Origin: Tetmemena sp. SeJ-2015
Taxonomy: Eukaryota; Ciliophora; Spirotrichea; Sporadotrichida; Oxytrichidae
Assembly: GCA_027382625.1 (NCBI GenBank)
Contig: JAJKFJ010021486.1
Span: forward strand, 45,687-109,686
Direction of reading: 5' to 3'
Length of the DNA stretch: 64,000 nucleotides
Part shown: positions 13,501-24,826 of the stretch, in pieces
Layout: every line of letters starts with the position of its first letter
Numbering within the stretch: position 1 is the first letter of the stretch
The notes under the pieces: generated by a model
Database searches by the model: none
The model's input: only the letters and a program-made list of their open reading frames with translations
What the model was told of the DNA's origin: nothing
Program-made: the position numbers and the translations under genes

Positions 13501-16260
13501 GCTAGCACCTTCTGTCTATGTGAGTCGAAGAATTCAGAGAACTCAGAGATGTCCATGGGGTTCTTGCGATCGAAGTCTATCTCTCTCACTATCACGGCGT
13601 TCTCAATAGTGAGCACTTTCTTCTCGATGTTCTGAGCATGCTGCAAGACTCTAGATTTAGTCTCCTTGAACTCGTCGATAGCCTTCTAGCACTCACGGAT
13701 GTATTCTGCTATAGACAGTGAGAACCAGTTGTGATATATAAGCTAGAAAAGTGACATTACTTTGTGGTTTTGAGCTCCCTTGTCCATCCATCTGTTGAGC
13801 TTGAGGATTTGCTTCTCAAGCAGCTTCTTCTCGACTGGTTTGAGGTTACTAAGAGCGGAGTTGTAGCCTCTTAGCAGCTGGTTGAGCTTATCAATGTGTC
13901 TCATGTAATCTTTCTCCTGCAGAGCTATGTTAATGATAGTCTGTGGGATCTCCTTGCCTATTCTGTCCAAGAACTTAGCTTCTCTGATGATGACTTTGAG
14001 CTCTGGGGCGAAGTTGACGAAGTACTGAGTCTGCTTGGTGTCAGGATCAACCTTCTAAACTAGGATGTTGTTCTTCAATAGCTTGATTGCAAGGTCTGTG
14101 TTATCCTTGTGCCACTCCTAGAAGATCTTCATCTCGTAATCAGCGTCAAGTTTATCATAAGAAAGTATAATGGGATTAGAAGTTGCTTTGCAAGGTTGAT
14201 GTACTGTCTAGTAACAGCCACACCGATGGGAGTTTGCAAAAGTCCTTCCTTGGTCTTGAACTTGTAGATGGGAGTCTTAATTCTGCCCATGATGCTCCTA
14301 GCCCAGGCGATAGCTCCTGCCTTGGGAGGCATGTTCTTGGAGATAGGTGGGTTGTCCTTTCCTCTGAGATAGAGACCCTCCATCTCCTCCACTTCCTGGC
14401 CGTATCTTTAGAGCACATCAGCATACTTTGTTCCTCATCTGCTCCTTCAATTCTGGGTCTGGTGACGATGTTCTTGAACTTGTGGAGCAAGTCAAAGGCA
14501 CCCTCTGCTGAGTTAAGCTTCTCCTTGAAGGTGGTGTTGATGAGGTTGCTGGTCTCGTCTTCAATTTGGGCGATGGAGTGCTTGAAGCCCTCGAAGATCA
14601 TCTTCCACTGCTCATCGTAGTCAGCGTTGAAGACGTCATTGGGGAATCCCTCCAACTTACTAACGCACTCCTTCACTCTGTCTGTCACAGCGTCGATCTG
14701 CTCACTTGAGCCAGTAACTGCCTTCAAGTCATTTCCAAGGAGGGAAGAGAACTCCTTGAGCACGTTGCAAGCTTCCTTGATGTCGTCAAGGATCTGCTTC
14801 ATATACTTGGGCTTGTTGAAGATCTCCTTCTGTTTTTGGAAGTCCCATCTCTTGACTGTGGACTCTTTAAAATGAAGAGATCTATCTACATCATTACTTT
14901 GTTTTTCTTGTTCGATCTCCATCTTGGTCTGGATAAATTGCTTCTGCCACTTCTCCAAGGACGTTGATGCCCTGGATGATGGTGTTAATTGCCACGGTAG
15001 GATTGATCTTGAAGATCCTTCTGATGAATTAATTACAATCAATTATTAATAAGTGAGTCAATCTGAGCTCTGACTTTCTCGCAGATTTCATTGCTGATGG
15101 AGTCGAGCAGGTCTTCCATCTTGGTGTCATTCTGGTTGATGTGTCTGGAGATTGTCCAGATCAGCTTCAGACCGTTAAGGAGTGAGGGGAGTGTCTCTTC
15201 AATGACAGCTAAGTCTCCACGGGTGATATTCTTGAACTGTCTCTCCAAGGTAGTGAGGAACTTCACGAAGTCCTTTGCCTGAGCATGGAACTTTGAGAAG
15301 GAAGCCCACTGAGAGTTGTAGTGCTCCATTGAGAACGCATCTTAGTTTAAGGACTCGTTGGCCTGCATGATCTATAATACTCATTAGCGATTAGTTCACT
15401 TAATAAATTTAATATATTGGCTAAAGGATATTCAAAGACATTTATTCCTTCACCAAAGCCATTCAAACTCTGAAACTAAAACTCTGGGAAATGACTTTGA
15501 GAGAAGCCAAATCTTTTCAGATTCGAGTAATTGAATAAACTGTGAAGAGTTGGCGTCTTACCTGAATGATCTTTCTGACTTGGGGCATGGTGAGTTGCTG
15601 GTAGAGGGTGTTGAATGTGGCAGATCTAGATCTCCAGAACTCCACCTCACCATAGGCGGTGTTCATCTCTTTCTGTCTCAAATTCTCTCTGTCCATGGTT
15701 TCCTTGATAGTGGTAGCCCATTCATCCTACAACCGAATTAGATATATCTCATTTAAAAAGGGAATTATCCTTAGTTCAAAAGAATACGAGGCTATTGGAA
15801 ATTTAAATTATTTTGGAGGCAACATGGAGGAAAAGTTCAAACTTAGCAGTTATGAACTTCCTTAATATCTTCTTCTCTCAATAAATGGCAACAGAGAAAT
15901 TCACACAAGCTCCCAATTTTATCTTAATATAGCTCTAGGAGAGCAGAGTCTGGATCACTTACAACAGTGTTCTGATATTCCTCGATGAGGGAGCGGTTTC
16001 TGCAAATCTCCTCGTCTGAGACGCCCTAGGGGACGTACGGGACCTTAATGGTCACATTTCCATAAGCCTACTGCAGCGATATAGAGAATAAATTAAACAT
16101 GCTATTTGTAGAGATCTGGCGAGCGAACTTCTCCATGTGGAGGCGAGTTTCTTGCCTGGACTCCATGAGGGGCAGGTAGACTTGCTGAATCATACTTGAG
16201 AGACTCGTAAGTCTCTGGTAGGTTTCATCTTCATCCATCTTCTTCTTGCTTTCAAAATAA
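1569..16260 (-). CDS. Axonemal dynein heavy chain, DNAH10-like (inner-arm type, tentative)
   Basis: Motor subunit of ciliary dynein that hydrolyses ATP to slide doublet microtubules. The order on the minus strand is: N-terminal tail ([20 protein letters not shown] near 15.6 kb), linker ([11 protein letters not shown] near 11.7 kb), AAA1 P-loop [19 protein letters not shown] (~10.0 kb) with FDEFNRI, AAA2 [14 protein letters not shown] (~9.1 kb), AAA3 [11 protein letters not shown] (~7.9 kb), AAA4 [12 protein letters not shown] (~6.9 kb), stalk coiled coil (~4.4-6.3 kb), AAA5/6 and the C-terminus LVLNTD followed by TGA at 1569. The spacing implies roughly 4,400 residues, so the gene is almost complete. 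TNCGE after the AAA1 P-loop and RDWTDG in AAA2 resemble DNAH10, hence the tentative class. Gln is often encoded by TAA/TAG. Introns start with GTAAG. Apparent one- or two-base frame breaks occur near 9330, 10420 and 10800. The exact start is uncertain (16.2-16.4 kb). Confidence 0.92.
8503..8554. other. IES in dynein gene, pointer ATT
   Basis: A 52-nt AT-rich insert breaks the frame between the region after AAA2 and the AAA3 approach. Joining at the repeated ATT (AAT on plus at 8500-8502 and 8552-8554) gives [20 protein letters not shown], which reads on into normal dynein sequence. The length is not a multiple of three, so removal also corrects the frame. Confidence 0.7.
10445..10495. other. 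IES in dynein gene, pointer GATC
   Basis: A 51-nt, almost pure A/T insert lies between two GATC copies (10441-10444 and 10492-10495). Excision joins KETND to QYNDLIA, restoring a dynein-like linker segment just before AAA1. Left in place it would add about 17 Lys/Ile/Gln-rich residues foreign to the family. Confidence 0.65.
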
Positions 16261-16719
16261 GAGAGCCAAAAGATTTAAATTTAATGTGTTATATTAAATA
16301 CGTAAGAAAAGTCCTTATAGAGAGCGAGTGATTTTCGTATCCAATCAAATCAGAGAGATGCGAACCATCTATCTGTGAAAGTTTAAATTCAATATCGAGT
16401 TATAAAATTATTCAGTTTGAGAAAAAGATGCAAACTTTCCTATAAATATATACCATTGGTGAGGTAGTTGAAAATAAATTTCATATATTGATAATTAGGC
16501 AGTTTATAGATATACTGGCTCGAAGTTTAATTGATCTCATTCTTAAACTGATTCACTGAAGGAATAGTTCTACTCTTATTAATAGGATAGAATTTATTAA
16601 AATTTTAACGTTATTCAAATTTGAAATCCAACTACTTTAAAGGGCATTTGACAGACTTTTTAAGATTAAAAAAAGAAATTTTAATTCCTTATTTTTTTTT
16701 TAAATTTTAATTTTTTGAT
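16261..16719. other. AT-rich spacer without a clear gene
   Basis: Between the dynein N-terminus and the next gene there are about 460 AT-rich bases. A possible further dynein 5' exon lies near 16.32-16.40 kb but its frame is not secure. Long T and A runs occur near 16.69 kb. No promoter can be pointed to. Confidence 0.5.
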
Positions 16720-19139
16720 GCACTATGTCCTTGCTATTTGCAGTTATGTCTTGCTGAGGAAGATAGTGGAAGGAGTTTGGATTGTCACTCACGGTCATAT
16801 TCTACATTATGGTTGACTCGCTGTCGTTGTTGAAGTCTATTGGAAAATTTTAGTCGACTGAGGACTAATTATTCTAGTTGGGATTGTAGTTCTGATATAG
16901 CTGGTCGGAATATCTAAAGTTTTAGATGTCTTCCGGGGCTAATTGGTTCTATAAGTTAAGCTGCTGATCGAATCCCATTTAAGGGTTATGACTAAAGTTT
17001 GTTCCTGCAAGAGGGCCAAGCGAGTTGTTGGTTTTGAAACTGCTCTCACATTCTTACTAAGCCTCCAAGATAGTCTGGTAATTGTTTGGGTAGTTCAGAA
17101 TTTAACCTCCACCGCCATTCGCCATCATCGAGGCTTGAGGGATACCTGCTGTCATAGGGCTGAAAGTGAATCTCCGAGCTTGAAGGATATTCCCCAAACC
17201 ATTTGAATCCCCAGAGTTGTGGAAAATTGTCGAGTTATAAGTAAGAGAGTGTATAAATAATTTATGATCTCAGAGTTATCAGAAGTGAGGTTAAACTGTT
17301 CTGAAGAAGCAAAGTTATTCCTATTGTGGCTACTATTTCTTATCTGCTAAGATTGAGCAGCTGAATCCAAAGTAGTAATGGAACTCGACTTGAGATTCTA
17401 ATTGCTGGGTGGAGTATTTCGAGTGATGTCAATTGTAGATCTATTCGTGTGTTGCCCATCATAATTTGAGAATCCTGAAAAGTTCTCAGGGTGTTTCATT
17501 TGAGCATACTAATCAAAGACTTGATCTTCTTGATTTATTAAATATATTAAAAGATTGTAATCTCCCCTCTTAGTCATCGAAATACTAGTCACCTCCATCC
17601 TGGTTGTAATTTTGATGATTATATTGCTAAAGGGATTCTTAAGACTTTTGTTGGTCTTAGTCAGGTCTATTTGAGAAAGTGAGCTCTCAATTGCCTCCTC
17701 CATTATCACACTGGGTCTGTGCTAGGCATTTAAGTTTATCCCTCCACCGTCTTGCTAGGAAGACCCGTTCGAAAAGTAGTTCTTATAGCTTTCAAAAGGA
17801 TCAATGCCCTGCTGCATTTTAGCTTAATAGCATTTCTAGCAGCACACTTTGAGCACGGCCTCAAACTGAAATTGTAAATCTTCGTTGAAAGTAAGTGAGT
17901 TACCATATTCCTCTTCCATTATTTGCTTCTCTCGCTCTATCATCTCAAACCGATCTCTTATCTAGCGTTGATTGGTGATATGCTAGCTCGCATGTAGTCT
18001 TATTGTTTAGAAGTGTTCGGTGACTTTCCTCTGCTCTACAGCTTTCAGCTTGAGACAGAATTCTTGAATTGTAGTTTGAAGTTTATGATTTAACACTTGC
18101 TCTCTCTTCACGACAATCTTTTCTTCGAGGACTTAATTAATCTGAGCTTGTGTTTGAATTAGAGCGTTATTTATGAACTGTTGCTCTTTGGTGTATTGAT
18201 TGCTGCTCTCTGAACTCAATGAGTGTGGTTTGATTACTTTGGTCCTCCAAGTATTGAAAGCGAGAGTCTTCTATTTCTCGAGTACTTTCTTGTATGAAAG
18301 AACGAGCGCCTTAACTTTTCTTCTTAGGATTTCTTCTTCATCCTTATAAGCAGCACACTTCACCTTCCAATCCTTAAAAGCCAGTCTTAGGATCTTCTAA
18401 TTAGGAATCCTGTTGTATTCAAGCACCTTATTTACATACAGACTCTTCAATTTAGCAAAGCCGATGCTCACTGAGGATTCTATAAGTTAATGAGCACATG
18501 TTATTTATTTGCTTGACTACTTACCAACAAAATTTTATTTGATCTTAGGGTTCTCCCACCGCCTCTTGAAACTCTGGTTTCTCAAGTTATTCTGTTGAGC
18601 TTGAATTGCTTCTCTTTGGAGGCAGGATCTCAAGAGCCACACTTCGAAGTATGGCTTGACAGCAGTCATGTTAATTTTCTTATTTTGACCAACAAATAAA
18701 TAAGAAATGGCATTATAAGTAACAAGCACCTACAATTATAGTTAGGCACGAATTTTTGTCTTACCTTCCTCAAGATTGCAAGTTTTTGATTTTGAGTTAG
18801 CTTCTTAGTTATTTAAGCCTTCAACTCATCCACTGCTTTAATACTTTCCTCTTCATGCTTATAGATTATTGCCTTTTAATTTACTAAGTTCTACTTTTTC
18901 GATTTCGTTTTTAATGAATTGCTCTGTGGATTAGAGTATGAGGAAGCAGCAGCTCTAATTCTTGAAAAAGCAAGACTAAATATGATCATCTTACTCTTCT
19001 AAACGAATTTAGAAACTGCATTTAGACTCAGCGCCTTCGCTCGCTATTCATGGTCCATTCAAATATTTTAACTCTTAAAGTTAAAAATCTTACCTCTGTT
19101 AATTGAATTGTTAAGGGTACTTAGCAATTTATCTTCCAT
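16720..19139 (-). CDS. Coiled-coil, Gln/Asn-rich protein with Sfi1-like motifs
   Basis: The likely start is MEDKLLSTLNNSINR at 19139, followed by an intron beginning GTAAG. Three aromatic-Trp motifs resembling centrin-binding Sfi1 repeats are visible: PYFEVWLLRS, LRLAFKDWK and LAFNTWR (18.2-18.7 kb). A charged coiled coil follows (17.85-18.2 kb, including FEMIEREKQIMEEEYGN), then a long Ser/Asn/Gln-rich tail (16.73-17.8 kb, including YNPNQNNQSSVDQNFPI). An intron is visible near 18.49-18.53 kb. By family knowledge, Sfi1-type repeats bind centrin at basal bodies; that role is inferred. The 3' end is unclear, and at least one frame change near 17.6 kb suggests an undetected IES or indel. It may be one gene with the neighbour at 19154-20049. 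Confidence 0.65.
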
Positions 19140-19153
19140 TACAGAAATAGAAA

Positions 19154-20049
19154 TCAATTAATTTGTAAAATGCACCTGGCTTAGAACTTGAGAGACTTGG
19201 CAGGCTTAGTTATTGTTTGCTGTGCAAGGCGAGGATGTTGTGGAATTTCAAAGCTCCAAATCTTGCCCTATAAATTTTTAAAAATAAAGCCTCTCTCCAA
19301 CCTAGCTCAAGTCAAATCTTCTGCTATAAAGATCAGCTGAGAGAAAGTTAGAATTTAATTTCCAATTGCTGAAAACGTTTCTCATTTTATTCATAAGAAG
19401 TTTCATGACCAGTCTAATCCGACTTTGAGAAATACTCTCTTGTAATTATTGCATTTAAAGAAAAAGGAATGTGAGAGAATTTTGATGTCGCCTTGCTATA
19501 TGAAATAATCAAGAACCGTTTCCTGCCAAATTCTGAAAGCCTTTACTAATTTGAGATTGCATTTAGTTCCCTAAGTCATGATTTCCTCAACCTTAGAAGT
19601 TTTTGTCTTTGTTCCAAGTTCTGCAGAAATTCTTTGTGGTCTTTAAAATTTGGTTCTTGATTTTTATGTTCAGATTTTTCAGTCAGCCTATTTCTGATTA
19701 GGTTTTTATCTATGAATGATTTATCGAGTCTGAAAACTACCCTCCTCTAAGTCCTTTGTAAAATAGATTCTTTCAGAGTGTCTATTAACTGGTTGAAATC
19801 CTGTTCGACTCTTTAAGTCATTCAACTCAGTTGTACTTCTCTATCTTATTTTAAGAAATTTGATGAGCCCGGCATATGACTTGACTCAATTTCTTGCACT
19901 TTAATTAATCTCTTGTCTTATTACTTCTCATTCACAATTATTATGAAGTCCTTCATATGTTGAAGAATTGTTCTTAATGAAAATTCTATTTCCTTGTGAA
20001 TTGCTTTATGATTTATATCTTCTCCCAATTTGGCTATTAGATCTTTCAT
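19154..20049 (-). CDS. Coiled-coil protein with one Sfi1-like motif (possibly 5' half of next gene)
   Basis: It starts MKDLIAKLGEDINHKAIHKE at 20049 and runs as a Gln/Lys/Glu-rich helix-forming protein. KLVKAFRIWQETVLDYF near 19.5 kb is another Sfi1-like motif. An in-frame TGA near 19.82 kb is flanked by TGA-containing repeats 9 nt apart, so a tiny frame-preserving IES could explain it, but this is weak. The last readable part is IPQHPRLAQQTITKPAKSLK, then TGA at 19154, only 15 bp from the next start. The shared motif type suggests a single split gene. Function unknown. Confidence 0.5.
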
Positions 20050-20436
20050 TATTAAAATTAAAATCTATCTTTAATGGGCAGAATCGTATTTTATTTCTTA
20101 AGCTGAACCTGCTATAAAATTTGCACTCTCTCTTTCTCTGACAACTCTTTCTAAAGTGATATTAAAAATTTGAAAGTTATTTTACTTACTTAACCTAATT
20201 AAGATGAAAGCTTTTAATTATGAGGCCCCAATATAGTAAAAACAATTTTAAGCAGTTCCTTCTTAGAAATGCGTATCTGGTTTTATCTGTTTAGTATTTG
20301 CAGGAGCTTTTTGTGATGAATGGGTTCCATTATTGTCTTGAAAAATGCTTCAATTTAAATTATAATCTCCTTCTCAATAAGTGGTTGCATGGAAAGAGAG
20401 TAAATATTGTTTGAGTATTGATTCAATAAATCGGAT
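20050..20436. other. AT-rich spacer between divergent genes
   Basis: About 390 bases separate the minus-strand start at 20049 from the plus-strand start at 20437. No coding frame or repeat was recognised. By position it should hold promoter sequence for one or both genes. Confidence 0.5.
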
Positions 20437-21337
20437 ATGGTGATGGAAATAGAATTTTTAGAATAAATGCACACATTTTTAACAGAATACGAGCAGCAAG
20501 ACCGCCCTTTCTTCAAACATGAATTCTATGCGAACAAGTCAAACCCCTCCCTCATAAAATGAGTGAACATCCCACTCATTCAAAAGCAACAGAGCAATGA
20601 GTATAATGCTTTTGCAAAACCATACTTGGATTTATATGTCAATCACCTCGATAAATTAGACTCATCCATTGAGCTAAAGATCAACTCCATTCTCAAAAAG
20701 AAGAAACAAAGGAACACATACACTTCTTCTAATCAAAGAACTACAGCCTCAACTAACAACAACAGATTCAGGATCAAACTTTTTTTATAGATGATATTGA
20801 TCATATATTTATATTGAGTTTTACATTAAGGATCTTGAACTAATCAATGCGTGCAGATCAGCAATCTCCAATCGAGAATTCATTGAATACAACTGTCAAG
20901 TCCAGATTCTCCAATAAACATTTAATTTTCTCCATTCTCAATTAAACCGATGACTCTATATATTTTGTGTTCTTAATTTTCCTTACTCTGTGGGATCTAA
21001 CGATTAGCTCTCGCTCTTTAAGCCTAGACCCGCAATTTTAGTGAAGGACAATCTAAACTCCACATCCTATCAATCCTAGAAGAGACTATAACAATTTATT
21101 TGGATTTTTGTTACTGAGTCAAAAGGAACGAGAAAAGGAGGAGGCGAGGGAGGTGCGTAGGATCTTGCACGAGAAGGCCAACCAGATCAGAAGCAAGCAG
21201 ATGTGCGAGTATAGAGAACAGCTCTCAGATAAGTACACGCACATTGTCAATAAAAGTAAGTTACCATCAATATTTTTGCGCATGCATAGTCTTATCTCAT
21301 AACCATCTCCTTCTCTCTTTGTTTGTGTGAGAATTGA
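20437..21337 (+). CDS. Small unknown protein, charged C-terminus
   Basis: Not recognised. The start MVMEIEFLEQMHTFL is followed by YEQQDRPFFKHEFYANKSNP and, after IES removal, SLIQKQQSNEYNAFAKPYLD, a Lys-rich stretch, a Ser/Gln-rich middle, and a charged helix ending KYTHIVNK. A final intron (GTAAG to GTGTGAG) would place Asn-TGA at the end (21337). Three well-formed IESs interrupt it (20551-20574, 20770-20828, 21085-21112). The frame near 21.0 kb is not fully resolved. Its 3' end is 26 bp from the next gene, in the same direction. Confidence 0.6.
20551..20574. other. IES, pointer CTCAT, contains in-frame TGA
   Basis: CTCAT occurs at 20551-20555 and 20575-20579. The 24-nt insert keeps the frame but holds an in-frame TGA. 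Excision turns NPSLIK-stop into NPSLIQKQQSNEYN, an uninterrupted reading. Confidence 0.85.
20770..20828. other. IES, pointer AGGATC
   Basis: AGGATC is repeated at 20770-20775 and 20829-20834 around a 53-nt AT-rich core. Joining the repeats changes the frame and opens RFRILNQSMRADQQSPIENS, a Ser/Gln-rich continuation, in place of an early stop. Confidence 0.75.
21085..21112. other. IES, pointer ACT
   Basis: A 28-nt insert between two ACT copies (21085-21087, 21113-21115). Removal joins SYQSQKR to LSQKEREKEEAREV, a continuous charged helix, and corrects the frame. Confidence 0.7.
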
Positions 21338-21363
21338 TAAGAATAGCATCAATTTAAAATAAA

Positions 21364-22294
21364 ATGGGATGCTGCTCGTCTAAAAAGGAAACCAAAGCTG
21401 GTGCTAATATCAAATAAAGCATTTTCTAATTTTAAAGATAAAATATCAAAGAAAAGAAGAATGCAGGGGAGAAGGATAAAGTCATTGATAAGGAAGACAA
21501 AGATGCACAGAGAGCCAGGTCAGATACCAGCCGTAGAAAATTTATACATAATTTGAATTTGAAGAGCAGTAAGAGGATACTCCAAATGGATTTAAATTTA
21601 TAAATGACCAGAATCATGAATTAGTCACAAGGGGAGCTAGGAAAGAGAAAGACCTGTCCTCCTCTAACTTAAATCGATCCCGTATAGACGCAAAAGCTGA
21701 TCTTATAGACGATATCACTTATCCCTTTTAGTAATGTTAAACGAGTTGAAGAAAGCTGTATATAGTAATGATGAAGAGCTGTTAGCTGAGATACTGGATA
21801 GGGACTCAAAGCTATCACAGCACATAGTTTTCAAAGACAAGCAGGTCTCTATTTTGCATATCGCCTGTCAACAAAGCGGAGGCGATAATGAGAACATCGT
21901 CAAATTGTTAATAAGAAAAGGGGCCGACATAGACTTAGTGGATAGCAAGGGCTGGACTCCTCTGATGATAGCAAGCTTGAATGGGCATGTGCAACTAGTT
22001 AAGGTGCTAGTTAACCATGGCTGTAACCTCGCCACAGAGGCCCATGATGGAAGGACAGCTATCATGAAATTTATGTTCCTATTTTGAGCGAGAGAGTTCG
22101 CATTGGAGACTTTGGAATAAGAGAAGGAGCGGAATAAATAAGACCTCAAGAGCAAGAAGAAGATGGCAGACCTCCACAAAATAATCTAGCTCCTCCCAGA
22201 CGATGCTCTCAAGTTTGATGAAGTCACTCCTAATATAAATGATGAGGTCCAATCTAAGAAGAATTCCACAAATAAAAGAGACAATCAAGTTTGA
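21364..22294 (+). CDS. Ankyrin-repeat protein with N-terminal MGCC lipidation motif
   Basis: It begins MGCCSSKKETKAGANIK; Gly2 with adjacent Cys suggests N-myristoylation plus palmitoylation and hence membrane attachment (inferred). A Ser/Arg-rich and acidic linker leads to two to three ankyrin repeats: VSILHIACQQSGGDNENIVK, GADIDLVDSKGWTPLMIASL, and HGCNLATEAHDGRTAIM. The C-terminus is charged and ends DNQV-TGA (22294). After removal of the IES at 22075-22095 the ankyrin region runs into ALETLEQEKERNK. A one-base slip near 21730 (TTTT run) and another near 21515 look like sequence errors or tiny IESs. The partner is unknown. Confidence 0.8.
22075..22095. other. IES, pointer GTTC, contains in-frame TGA
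   Basis: GTTC at 22075-22078 and 22096-22099 flanks a 17-nt core. The 21-nt excision is frame-preserving, deletes an in-frame TGA, and joins TAIMKFMF to ALETLEQEKE. Confidence 0.75.
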
Positions 22295-22579
22295 CTAAAG
22301 ATAATTAGAGAAAAAGTTTTTCTCCTATTTTAAGCCACTCTAAATTTGTAAAGAAACTCAGAATGTTTATGGATAACTTTTTAAAATTACAAAATGCTAA
22401 GAGATCAACTCTCTCTAGCTTAAATTAAGTTGTTTGCAAATATAAATTTATAAATTACTAAATTCATAGAATGAAAATCTGCTTAATGCACTAAGCCGTT
22501 AGCTATATAATTTATTGCCTAGAACTGGCTTATCTGAGGAAAATTCGAATTTTATTTTCTTCTTCTTCTTGTAAATTTT
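22295..22579. other. AT-rich spacer between convergent genes
   Basis: Short AT-rich spacer between the ankyrin gene and the converging minus-strand gene. No feature recognised. Confidence 0.5.
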
Positions 22580-24826
22580 TCAATGAATGCTTGGGACTTT
22601 CAAATTAATGTTAGCCTTCTTGGTATCTTGATTCTTGTTAGCTACCTAAGTCTCTATGATCAAATTAGAAATTATAATTTAAGTAGTGGATCTTCTTAAT
22701 AAAATTCTTGGATAGGTGTTTTTGCTATTGAGGATAGCAGGGCTATTACTGATGCTGTTCAGGTTGATTTTTAAATTTATTCTTAATCTCTATTAGAGTT
22801 TCCTCTTTAGAATAAATAAAAACAAAAAGAAAGAAAAAGAGACTAATTATACTTTATGGGGCCCATACCTGTTTATTTCCTTGACTTATGTTGACTGCTA
22901 GAGTTTGCTGATACCCTTGACTCCAAAGTTGATGGCAGTGACTGAGAGAATATTGGAGCCCTTCTCTCCTTGGCATCCCTCTCTCGCATTTAAGCTACCA
23001 AGGGAATCTTTGCTGTGTGATTTCTTGTGTGCCTTTGAGTTGCTTATCAAATTGAGACTCTCGCTGACCTTGACATTAACTTTAGCGAGAGTAATTTTCT
23101 CTAGAGAAATTTTTCCGTTAGACTATTTGTAAAGGTGTTTCTAGATCCCTTGGATCCTATCAATCGATTGATTTAGCTCCTCCTTTGCAAGCGTGCGCAC
23201 ATCTTCATTGCCCATGTAAAACTTGGTCTGCGTCTTTCCAGGCTGAATAGAGTTGTAAAACTACCTCTCTTTGCTTAAAATAGACATTAATCACACACTC
23301 AAATGTTAGCTTTTACTGAGATCTTCTTGATTCTTCATATAGTGATTTCTAGATTTGAAGTTATTCTTGTCTTTTTGACGATGATGATTGTTGTTGTTGT
23401 TATTATTGACAACCACAAACGTAGAAGCCATCTTGTTTTGAGGGATGAAAGTTATGTCCGAGTTTGAGCGCCTTCTGTTGGTGGTCACCATATGAGTTTC
23501 ATCCACTTCATACTCAGGGATGGTGAGAAACTGACTTCTCTCTTTACTTTTCTCTAGCTGTTGCTTTTTCTTCTGTCGCTGAATAAAAAAGAATAAGCGA
23601 CTCAATATTAGGTAGCTAGTCAACCACGCTCAAATTTTTGGGAGAGATTATAGAGGGGAATTTCGATTTGGTAGTGTTCAAGGCATTTTAGCTTTGAGAG
23701 TGCTGAATCACTTTCCCCTTGCTCAAGTCTATTCCGTACTCCTTAGCCATTTAATCTTGGATGTAATAAGAGAAAATTAAATAGTCATTCTAATTAAGTA
23801 ATTGAAGAATTTCTGTGACTGTTTGATTTTCTATCCTGGACTGAGGATATTTGGAAGCTTTTTCTGGGGTTGATTGGATTCGATTACACTTTAATTAACT
23901 TTCTCTTGATGCTTTATCTGGGCTTAAAATTTCTTAGTCTCCTCTCTATTGGGGGGAAATAAGTGGTCTTGGGAAAATTTGGATGCAAAGACTGGGTCAC
24001 TCATCATGGAGAGGTATTTCTATTATCGCACTTGGAAGTTTAGCTTTTTATTGGGGGATCGGTTTCCAAAAGGCTCCTCCTTAAGTTCGAAAGAGGGAGT
24101 CACATATTGCTAAATATTTTGGGGGGACTGATCGATCACAGATACCTCCCCGTACCCTCCTATTCCCAAATTGCTTTTGTCAACTTGCTTGGTAGATATC
24201 TAAACGGAGAGCACACTGCTGCTTGGAGTATGGCCAAAAGTGATTTCAGGGATGAGATTGGGATTACTAATAGCAAGTTGCAGACTTTAAAGTGAATTAT
24301 TTTCGAAGACGATTTAGTTTTTGCTTATAACAGGGACCAAACTCTATCCTCCTACTCTCTTCAGACTTTAGCTAGAGTTTTAGCCCTCTGTCCTCCGACT
24401 AGACGCAGCAGCACCTTGACTCGGCTCCTACTATGGATATCTCAGCAGAGAAGAAGAATTGCTTCTGAAGCTCATCCGGCTGTCTAAATTCTTTCTGCTC
24501 TCTGTGTTCCTGTTAGTGGATATTATGCCTTAAGGTGAGAATTTAAGGTAAAAGATAAAAGAATTGATCATCCTTAAGTTTGGTCTCTAGGATGGGTGTT
24601 GGCTAGCCAGATGAGTATCTTTGATTTTAAAGTTTTTAAGAAGACTTTTGCTGGACAGTGATTTTATTGAGGACTGAGAGGTGGTTGTCAAATTTTTAGT
24701 ACTTGACTTGTCTATCGAGATAGGATTATTTGCGCTCCTACTTGTACTTAAAAAGAGTATATGTTTGTTGTATATGTACTGTTATTTGATGGTGTCGTGA
24801 TTTTGGGTCTGTTCTTCTATCATCAT
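22580..24826 (-). CDS. Long Ser/Asn/Gln-rich protein of unknown function
   Basis: Not recognised. The start MMIEEQTQNHDTIKQQYIYN at 24826 is followed by a very Ser/Asn-rich region, a stretch with FGNRSPNKKLNFQVRQQKYL (about 24.05 kb), IIQDQ-like text leading to QMAKEYGIDLSKGKVIQHSQ (23.75 kb), a poly-Asn/His tract (near 23.4 kb), then GKTQTKFYMGNEDVRTLAKE and a C-terminus NINLKVPSIH with TGA at 22580. An intron starting GTATGG lies near 22.87 kb. Two IESs (23587-23596, 23277-23312) reconnect frames; without the second, two separate adjacent genes would be called. About 720 residues. Composition suggests a low-complexity regulatory or structural protein; no domain was seen. Confidence 0.7.
23277..23312. 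other. IES, pointer AAGC, contains in-frame TGA
   Basis: On the minus strand AAGC flanks a 36-nt frame-preserving insert (GCTT on plus at 23273-23276 and 23309-23312). It carries an in-frame TGA and a decoy ATG. Removal joins NQEDLSKS to KERQFYNSIQPGK, fusing what otherwise look like two genes. Confidence 0.8.
23587..23596. other. Very short IES (10 nt), pointer TTATTC
   Basis: GAATAA on plus at 23581-23586 and 23591-23596, with four A between. Removing 10 nt shifts the frame and gives IESLIQRQKKKQQLEKSKER, joining two strongly coding frames. Confidence 0.7.

Noticed and set aside
20563..20580. TGA read as Trp (context-dependent code)
   Set aside because: Each in-frame TGA examined closely sits in a removable pointer-flanked insert, conserved Trp positions use TGG, and conserved genes end at TGA.
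21723..21770. IES with 8-bp pointer TAGTAATG at the start of the ankyrin region
   Set aside because: The intervening sequence reads as a natural ankyrin-type helix (LKKAVYSNDEELLAEIL) and excision creates a stop; a missing T in a TTTT run explains the frame better.
23900..24826. Degenerate plus-strand ORF near 24107-24295 taken as transposon remnant
   Set aside because: The minus strand gives a long, uninterrupted Ser/Asn/Gln-rich reading continuous with the gene ending at 22580; the plus ORF is its shadow.
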